Assembly (NCBI GenBank): GCA_020091685.1
Contig: CM034595.1
Location: 20,321,564-20,385,563 of the forward strand
From: Lutjanus erythropterus
Lineage: Eukaryota > Chordata > Actinopteri > Lutjaniformes > Lutjanidae
DNA length: 64,000 nucleotides
Direction of reading: 5' to 3'
A model generated the notes under the pieces. That model was given only the letters and a program-made list of their open reading frames with translations, was not told the DNA's origin and ran no database searches. Both the position numbers and the translations under genes were made by a program. Positions 57,333 to 64,000 of the stretch are shown in pieces. How positions within the stretch are numbered: position 1 is the first letter of the stretch; each line of letters opens with the position of its first letter.

Positions 57333-60300
57333 CTGAGGGGCAAAAAGTGTCTATGAAAATAGGCACGCAGCAGCTATTCAGCTATTCACACTGACCCCTT
57401 TAGTCTAACTATAAACAGCAACAAATGACATTTTTAGATTTAGTTGACTCATATTTACATGTTCTTTTAAATGGTTATTTTAAATTTTCAGTTGCAGTTT
57501 GGTTAGGTTTGGGCAACAAAACTACTTGGTTAGTTTTAGGAAAAGATCATGGTTTGTCTCTGCCATGCGGATGTAAATAGCCACATTGACTTGTCTCAGC
57601 CATGCTAAGCTATATACACTTTGTTGTAAATAGCCATAGTGATCACACTGATGATTCCACCCCACGTGCAAATAGTGTTGTTGGCTATGGACTACTGGGT
57701 CCTTAGTTGTCTGAGTGACAATTTAACAAAACTACTTGGTTTGGTTTACAAAAAGATCATGGTTTGTCACTACCATGCAGGTACATAGCCACATCAGCTA
57801 TTTACACCCTGGGTGCAAATAACATTGTTGGCCATGGACACCTGGGTGCTTGTATCTGACATACCAGATTATATACACTCAGGTGTGAACCCCACCCCAG
57901 GTATAAATAACCACAGTGTCTCATCCACCCTGCATGCAAATAGCCACATTGGCTATTCCACCCTGGGTGCAAATAGCATCTTAAAAATATGATATGAGTT
58001 TAAGTGAAGTTGTGAGAGTTTTTCCAGGTAAACTTGTCATTCAAAGCTCACCTGAGGATGTTGAGTATGTAGAGTTGACGTGTCTTCAAAGATCTCTTTG
58101 GGGAGGTGATTTCAGGGCTGCACAGCGGGAGGAACATTATCGTTACCAAACAGGAGCAGTGCCTTTATACAGACTCACCATGAGATTCCAGTTTGTCTCT
58201 TTAAATGTTTTATTGATACTGGCAGAGTTAAAGAATATCCCAGCTTATAAAAAATCATTCAATACTATTTCTTTATACTCTCAGTACCTTGAAAATGTTT
58301 TATCTTTACGGGCTCACTAAATGTTTTACATCACAAGAAAACAGAGCACTCTCCCAGTTTAAACCACGTTGACTTCTCGTGACATCTGCTGTCTCGGCCC
58401 AACTGTCACTCACTGTCTCTGCAGTTTCTAGGGGATGACATTATTTGTTTGCCTTTTCTAGGAAATGTGAATTCTCCACTTAGTTTTTAATTCCTTCCAA
58501 CCTCCTACATACTTCACTCCTCGGACCTTGGAGCCAATCAAAAACACGCATTGTGCACCAGCCTGGGATTATTCTACTCCCTCAGGCTTCAGCTGTATTA
58601 TTTGGTGATCACACCCTCAGACAAGCAGGACTTATTGAACACAGCAACAACACTGTCAGGCTAATGGTATCATTGCGGTGAAATAGTGTTCCCTCACATT
58701 GCACCACTCCTTTTTCCTCCACAAAGGATGGTAATATCTGCATGTGCAAACTAAGCAACCTTCAATGGAAACACACAACTAAAAAAATACTTAAAAAGCT
58801 GTTTGGGATGTTCAGGCCCTGACTCACATGCGGCTGCAGAAGTTGTTGCAGGTTTGATCATCACGGTTGGCACAGCTGCAGCGGGAAGTAGACCTTCTGC
58901 GACGGGACAGAGCGCTGCCCAGACCATAAAGTGTTGTCTTACTACAGAGTGAAAGAGAGACACAGTGCCATGAGGTGATATAAACAGTCTGCAGACTTTG
59001 CTCTTTGATACTTCATGGCCATTTAATTATACAGTAATAATGATAACATGTTTATTCTGTAGCTATCAGGCTCATAGTGACAATGCACTGACTTTGGGTT
59101 GCTAAACAAAAAAAATCACCATACAGAGCATGTTGCATGTGTGTGTCCAAGTTTGTTTGTGTCCATTTTCTCATGCTCACCTCGGTGTGTTGACCCAGAT
59201 GATGTCCAGGTGGCAGAAGTAGTGGCACTCAGAGTCCAGCCTACTAGTGCAGGCACAGCGTTTGGCCCTCTCTCTCTGCTCTGGAACACTGCCAGCAGCC
59301 TCCACTTCCAGCTGTTTCACCACCGGAAGACCAAAACCTATATAATCCAAGACAAAGAGCCAGTCAGTGACAGAGATCTAAGCGCAGCAGCAACTCAAGC
59401 CAAAACAAAGCATCCGTCAATAGCCCTGCCTCTGCTTTGCTCTTTTACTGTTTCAAAACACTAAATGAATGAATATGTTACATCACTAGTACATTATGGA
59501 CAGAATTTGCAAGTGTGAACCTGAAAAAAGTCATCAACTGTTCTTAACAAATTCCATCTTCTTTCTACAAAAACTCATAACTCTTGATCTTTTACAGTAA
59601 GCAAACATGTATTTACAGGTTGGGAATGCAAAGACTCCTTGGCTTGGTCTTACACACAAACAATCTACTTTTCCTCTTACTTTTATTTTTTTTAAACTGC
59701 ATGAAAGAAAGAAAAAACATGGTCCTACTACACTGTTAAAATACAGTATTTGATTCAACTTAAAAAAATTGGACTTGATATCAATTAAGTTATACTTGAG
59801 GAAATGTGTTTAATAAGTATAAGAAACTAAACTGAAGCCTTCATCATGATTCATTATTGTGAAGTCTGACTATGACTTATCTTAGAGTGTATTAGAGACA
59901 CACAGCAAGTTTTCATCCTATATGTTTTCTTCAAACTATAAAAAACAAGCATCTCAGGGGATAAAACAATGCATGCTGGGAAGTCACTTAATTTAATGAG
60001 TTGATTGAACTCTGTACAGGACATTAATTCAGTTCATAATTTCAAGCCAAAAGGCTTCAAGTTATGCTTCTCAATTCTGAAAATAAATACTAGAATTTTT
60101 AAGTTTAATTGCATTTAAATGAATAAAAAACTGTATATCAATATTTAGCAGTAGTGAAAATCTCCTTGAGATAAAATGAGCAGCTTTTGTGTAATAAATG
60201 AAATCTTTAATGTGCTTTGTTCTTCTGGGTTTGCCAAAACATGTATGTGCACCAACATGTATGTGCATACAATGGGCGTAGTGTGACTCTAATTAAAGCC

Positions 60301-60554
60301 AGTGTACATGCATAAAATATATGAGTCAGTCTACACTGCTAACACAGAGGTGTAGTAATGCAGTTTTTAACAAAGTTCTCAGGTTGCTGTAAGGGATGGT
60401 GCACTTATGTGTAATTTCATGCACATTATACTAAAACTACCACTAAAACAAGATTAGTTTTCTTTTTCAGAATATATCTTTTAAAAACAGACTCACCATC
60501 CTGCATGGAAGCCCAAAGAGTGAAGAGAAAAAGAACACTGGTGTTGGTAAACAT
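57257..60554 (-). CDS. edn2: edn2, endothelin precursor (whole gene span, five coding exons)
   Basis: Endothelins are secreted 21-residue vasoactive peptides acting through G-protein-coupled endothelin receptors. Five exons of 58, 157, 114, 66 and 76 coding bases join in frame to 156 residues. They give a signal peptide (about 1-19), a furin site RERAKR (41-46), the mature peptide (47-67, starting [10 protein letters not shown] and ending CHLDIIW), the ECE cleavage bond W67-V68, a big-endothelin tail [13 protein letters not shown] ending at RRRR (85-88), and an endothelin-like peptide with the same cysteine spacing (93, 95, 103, 107), then a basic C-terminus. The four cysteines, D8, E10 and HLDIIW are intact. 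Two odd residues are Ser at position 9, where Lys is usual, and His at position 12, where a hydrophobic residue is usual. edn2 is preferred from linkage to phactr4 (both on human 1p); edn1, edn3 or a fish edn4 cannot be excluded from the peptide alone. Confidence 0.92.
58052..58117 (-). CDS. edn2: edn2 exon 4
   Basis: The 66-bp exon (acceptor CCGCTGTGCAG, donor GTGAGC, phase 2 to 2) encodes [20 protein letters not shown] and L. This part of the precursor is weakly conserved. The exon is supported by good splice sites, matching phases and unbroken frame on both sides rather than by strong similarity. Confidence 0.75.
58828..58941 (-). CDS. edn2: edn2 exon 3 (endothelin-like peptide)
   Basis: The 114-bp exon (acceptor CTCTGTAG, donor GTGAGT, phase 2 to 2) encodes [16 protein letters not shown] and [20 protein letters not shown]. 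The second cysteine set is the endothelin-like peptide present in all endothelin precursors, of unknown function. The exon is in frame only when joined to exon 2 as given. Confidence 0.95.
59181..59337 (-). CDS. edn2: edn2 exon 2 (mature endothelin)
   Basis: The 157-bp exon (acceptor TATATAG, donor GTGAGC, phase 1 to 2) encodes the propeptide [15 protein letters not shown]..., the furin site RERAKR, the complete 21-residue peptide and VNTP. As in other endothelin genes, the mature peptide is wholly within exon 2. Confidence 0.96.
60497..60554 (-). CDS. edn2: edn2 exon 1 (signal peptide)
   Basis: ATG at 60554 opens [19 protein letters not shown] plus one base before the donor GTGAGT. The hydrophobic core VLFLFTLWA is a short secretory signal. 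The phase (1) matches exon 2, whose first two bases complete a Gly codon. Confidence 0.88.
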
Positions 60555-60654
60555 AGCTGTTACCAGATGAAGGATGAAGCTCTGCAGAGAGACTGTACAG
60601 TTACAACTGTGTTGTCTGTTCTGTTGCTGCTGTTAGTTTGCAGGTGTCTGAGCT

Positions 60655-60710
60655 CTGTCACTCTTTTATCTCTCCTCTCTTCTCCTCTCCCCCTCATGAT
60701 GTCATGGTAA
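60655..60710 (-). promoter_or_regulatory. edn2: edn2 core promoter: TATA-like box and ATF/AP-1-like site
   Basis: On the minus strand GATAAAAGAG lies at 60670-60661, about 105 bp upstream of the start codon, a suitable place for a TATA box with a transcript start near 60630. TGACATCA (60704-60697), a CRE/AP-1-like octamer, lies 35 bp further upstream. Endothelin promoters in mammals carry a TATA box, GATA and AP-1 sites. A CAGCTG E-box and GTGGGTGGAG follow further upstream (about 60715-60735). Confidence 0.5.
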
Positions 60711-61251
60711 AGGCTCCACCCACAGCTGCTTCCCATGGAGCCACAGTGCACGACCCCAATATGTTTGAACCTGTGACACATTCCAGGAATATCTGATGCT
60801 CTGTAGCCTCTCTGTGACACCGCTGTCACATGCGGAGTTGACATTTATGTCTGCATTTTGCCTTTGTATGAGGAATTGTCTTGTTCTTCTGGCTATACAG
60901 GAGGTTTGAGGTGCAGGAGGACAGGGATGGAGGAAGAGATGAGGTCTGAAGAAGGGTTAAAGGGATTATAATGTGCCACAGTAGAGAGGTGGAGGCCGAT
61001 GGATCTCTAAAAAGAGATGGTGGAAGACAGAGACAGTAGATCTCAACAGTGGTCACTTGTAACGTGTGGTAAGAAATAATAAGGGAGAAGCACTCATCTG
61101 CTGGTGTGCAGTGGAGACATTTTGAATTCGATTTTCCCAAGGCCAGTTTCTTGACTGGGAAAAAAAGATGATTGTGACCCTGTAAGTTATTCTTAAACAA
61201 TCTTTTTAGATGACTGAAAAAGATCTGAGCAATAGTGGATTACTAAACCCT

Positions 61252-61411
61252 TTAAAGGAATAGTTAAAATGATTTGAAGTGGAGTTGTATCCATAGTTAA
61301 TCGATTACCTACAGTAGATGCCAGTCAAAATGCCAGACACCATCCATTGTAGGTAATACACATAAGTACCTCACTCAGACCTACATCGAATCATCCACAT
61401 TATCTCTTTAA
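61252..61411. mobile_element. 160-bp relative of the TTAA-flanked transposon at 10.2 kb
   Basis: The left end TTAAAGGAATAGTTAAAATG (then ATTTGAAGTGG) and the inverted right end TTAAAGAGATAATGTGGATG (then ATTCGATGTAGG) match each other and the termini of the 813-bp element, and both sit on TTAA. It is an internally deleted copy. Confidence 0.65.
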
Positions 61412-61479
61412 CCTGCAAGCATGTCCTGTACTTTTGACATAATTTGGTCATAGGTAAGTACCCCTCAAGAATTGCCACC

Positions 61480-62088
61480 TGAACATTGTGGTGGTAGTAG
61501 TTTGCATGTCCCTGTGATCCCTGCGAGCTGTATTGTCGAGGGTATTAACCCCTGGTAGGGTCTTCTAAGGCAAATTGGTCTCAGGGCAAAGATGCCAGAC
61601 TAAGACTGATTCTGATTTTAAAACTGGGTAACTTGTCTAATCACAGATTTAGGAGGAGCAATGTGGCTTCCTCAGACCATGACCTTCAGCATTTACTAGT
61701 GTGTGAAGTGACGGGGATGAGTCAGCCCCCCCAAGTCTGAGTCCATGCAGATAAAAGCAGCCAAAATGTGTTTCCTTCGTAGGGTGGCTAGGCTCAGCCT
61801 TAGAGATAGGGTGAGGAACTTGGACATCTAGGGGAAGTTTGGAATAGGACTGCTACTCCTTTGTGTCAAAAGGAGCCAGCTGAGGTGGTTCTGGCATCTG
61901 ATTAGGATGCTTCCACCTCGCTCTGGAAGTTTTTCCCACTGGGAGGAGATCCCAGAGGTATTACAAATCTCATCTGGCCTAAATACGCTTAGAAATCCCC
62001 CAGGAGGAGTTGGAAAGCATTAGTGGCAAAAGAGAGGTCTGGAAGACCCTGCTTAGCTTGCTGCCACTGCGGCCCTACCTCAGATACG
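61480..62088 (+). mobile_element. LINE-derived fragment ending in GGAT repeat
   Basis: The text AGGGTGGCTAGGCTCAGCCT, TAGAGATAGGGTGAGGAACT, AAAGGAGCCAGCTGAGGTGG, CTGGCATCTGATTAGGATGC and CTGCTTAGCTTGCTGCCACT is a decayed copy of a very abundant fish retroelement that normally ends in a GATGGATGG tail. No intact reading frame is left. The fragment runs directly into the microsatellite, as is usual for this family. Confidence 0.7.
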
Positions 62089-62195
62089 TGGATGGATGGA
62101 TGGATGGATGGATGGACGGACGGACGGACGGACGGACGGACGGATTGATGGATGGACGGACGGACGGACGGATGGTTGGATGGATGGATGGATTG

Positions 62196-62231
<36 letters not shown>

Positions 62232-62530
62232 ATGGATGGATGGACAGATGGACGGACGGACGGACGGATTGATGGATGGATGGATGGATGGATGGATGGA
62301 TGGATGGATGGATGGATGGATGCATGGATGGATGGATGGATGGATGGATGGATGATGATGGATGGATGGATTGATAGATGGTTGGATGGATGGATGGATG
62401 GATGGATGGATGGACGGACGGACGGACAGATGGATGGACGGACGGATTGATGGATGGATGGATGGTTGGTTGGTTGGATGGATGGATGGATGCATGGATG
62501 GATGGATGGATTGATGGATGGATGGATGGT
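62089..62530. repeat. (GGAT)n/(GGAC)n minisatellite-like array
   Basis: About 440 bp of tetranucleotide units are mostly GGAT, with blocks of GGAC, single GATT, GGTT and GCAT variants. Blocks such as GGACGGACGGACGG followed by GATTGATGGATGG recur, which shows higher-order duplication. The long open frames on both strands (HPSIHPSI and DGWMDGWM patterns) are by-products of the repeat. Confidence 0.95.
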
Positions 62531-64000
62531 TATATGTAAATTACACACAGTAACAAAAATCTGAACCATAACGTAACAATAATACCAATGTATCTAATGA
62601 AAACAATGTGAAAAATTTTCTCTCAGAGTGACAAACCTACAGCCTGATCACCCAAACTGCAGCTCCCCACAGCTTTACTAAGCTTTAGCAAGTTTCAGCT
62701 AGTTGTTTAGTTGTCCAGCATGAAATTGCTTGGCTCATTCTTACTATAGAAATAAAAAATAGCTGTGTTTGCAATTATTTAGTTATCTTGAGATAACAAA
62801 GCTCATTTTCCTGTGTGATATTGGATTAATTAATTATTAATTGGATTGATTAATTAATTTATTAATTAAATCAATTTCGTTGTCTTGATAAGACAAAAGG
62901 CAATATTAAGTTTTGGTGTGGTAACAGCTCAGCCTCCTCTTAAATGCTACCACTGTCAGACTGCTGACCACTCTCACGGCAGCCTCTTTTTTTATTTTTT
63001 AACTTGCCAGTGAAATTAATGGTGTTCTTAGCAGAGGCAGATATTTCTGTTAGGAGTTAGCAGAAACCAAAAACAGACCTAAAAGAGAGTAGTAAGTAAG
63101 AGTGAATATTCCACTTATATACTAATAACTAATATACTCTGTTACTGCTGTACCTATAAATTAAGCAATTGTTTGCTAACAAGTTTTCAAATTAGCATTT
63201 GCTGATTTGGCCAAAAATCAGTTACCACAATGTTTCATGTATGTTTTGTAATTTTGTGAACGTTGGACTGACGGTGTAACTGCAAAATAAGTTTCAGAGT
63301 TACATTTGAATGAAATCATGCTTCCATGATGGCTGATGAACACATACAGATAAGCAGGCTGCTCTTCCCCACCCACAGACTGTATGTGCTACTACGTCCC
63401 ACCCACATGGTGCCCAGCTGACCTGCAGCTGTGCCAGAGTCATGCAGATAGCCAAATGGCAGCCTTTACTCATGTAAATACAGTAAACGCACGCTGAGAT
63501 TAGTGGTGTAGATAGTGTCCTTACTGCAGTTATTTTCCAGAAGATGATGGATCACTTTTCTGATTGGAAAATTTGGGATAGATCCATTTTTGGCCCATGG
63601 ACACCTGCATGTGCCACAGGCTGTGTTTTTGAGAAGAGTATAGACTGAAAGACAGATGTGTAATCACTTAACAAAGTTAAGTTGGCTATAGTAGTTACTA
63701 TAACAACAGATGCAAATACATTTTTTTTCTTTTCATTTGCCATAAACCCTTTTATGGACTGTGTTTACAGTAAAGCAGCATATAATCCACTGTCCATGAA
63801 ATGTGACACCTGAGTAGAGAGGAGACAGTTCTTTTGGCCTGTCCATTAAAACACATGCCAATGAAAACAGAGAAGATTTAAAAGATTTAAATCAGTAGAG
63901 GACAAGTGGGACAGAACAGGACAGTCATTAACATGATTTGCTAAACAGTTCTGTGGTGAACAAAACAAGCAAGCATGATCCTTTTAAAATAAATAAGAAC
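62530..64000. other. Right-edge intergenic DNA, no gene seen
   Basis: The sequence is AT-rich, with a TTAATTAATT-rich patch at 62820-62880. No coding exon or RNA gene was recognised up to the window end. Confidence 0.35.

Noticed and set aside
57994..58320. Plus-strand 108-residue frame
   Set aside because: It overlaps edn2 exon 4 in reverse and shows no similarity of its own.
57257..60554. Assignment of the endothelin to edn1, edn3 or edn4
   Set aside because: Not excluded by the peptide, but edn3-type residues are absent, and linkage to phactr4 rather than phactr1, 3 or 2 favours edn2.
61989..62569. Long open frames with HPSIHPSI and DGWMDGWM repeats on both strands
   Set aside because: They are direct translations of the GGAT/GGAC array; a tetranucleotide repeat without stops is open in every frame.
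1..64000. CRISPR array, prophage, plasmid or operon structures
   Set aside because: The window is spliced vertebrate DNA; the only regular arrays are simple sequence repeats without spacers.

Overview
This window is nuclear DNA from a teleost fish, probably a percomorph. The evidence is spliced vertebrate genes with GT-AG introns, long CA/GT microsatellites, a finTRIM-type pseudogene, and many short non-autonomous DNA transposons and LINE tails of kinds familiar from spiny-rayed fish. There are no bacterial-style operons; nearly all long open frames are by-products of repeats or the reverse side of exons.

Two real protein-coding genes could be reconstructed exon by exon, both on the minus strand. 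(1) phactr4 (phosphatase and actin regulator 4) runs from about 40.6 kb to its stop at 4184-4186. Twelve shared coding exons (4184-20739) join in frame without a break. Several alternative 5' exons (26.1, 30.8, about 36.4, 38.4 and 40.5 kb) all splice in phase 1 to the first shared exon. The form starting at 30778 gives 837 residues; the form starting at 40562 gives 889. (2) An endothelin precursor, best named edn2, has five coding exons at 57257-60554 that join to 156 residues, with a TATA-like element just upstream. Its mature peptide is unusual at positions 9 and 12.

Between them, at about 44.0-45.6 kb, lies a broken intron-less finTRIM copy, flanked by LINE-tail sequence, a CTGTAAAA-type repeat and a duplicated block at 47.3-49.1 kb. 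At the left edge (about 100-560) two perfect TCTCGCGAGA elements mark a likely promoter of a neighbouring gene, probably transcribed leftwards out of the window. The right edge (60.7-64 kb) holds a LINE-derived fragment that ends in a 440-bp GGAT/GGAC microsatellite.

The most interesting layout point is the close phactr4-edn2 linkage. It mirrors PHACTR1-EDN1 and PHACTR3-EDN3 in mammals and points to an ancient PHACTR-EDN gene pair that predates the vertebrate genome duplications. Two miniature transposons sit within 20 bp of phactr4 splice sites, so mobile DNA has been accepted right up to the exon edges.
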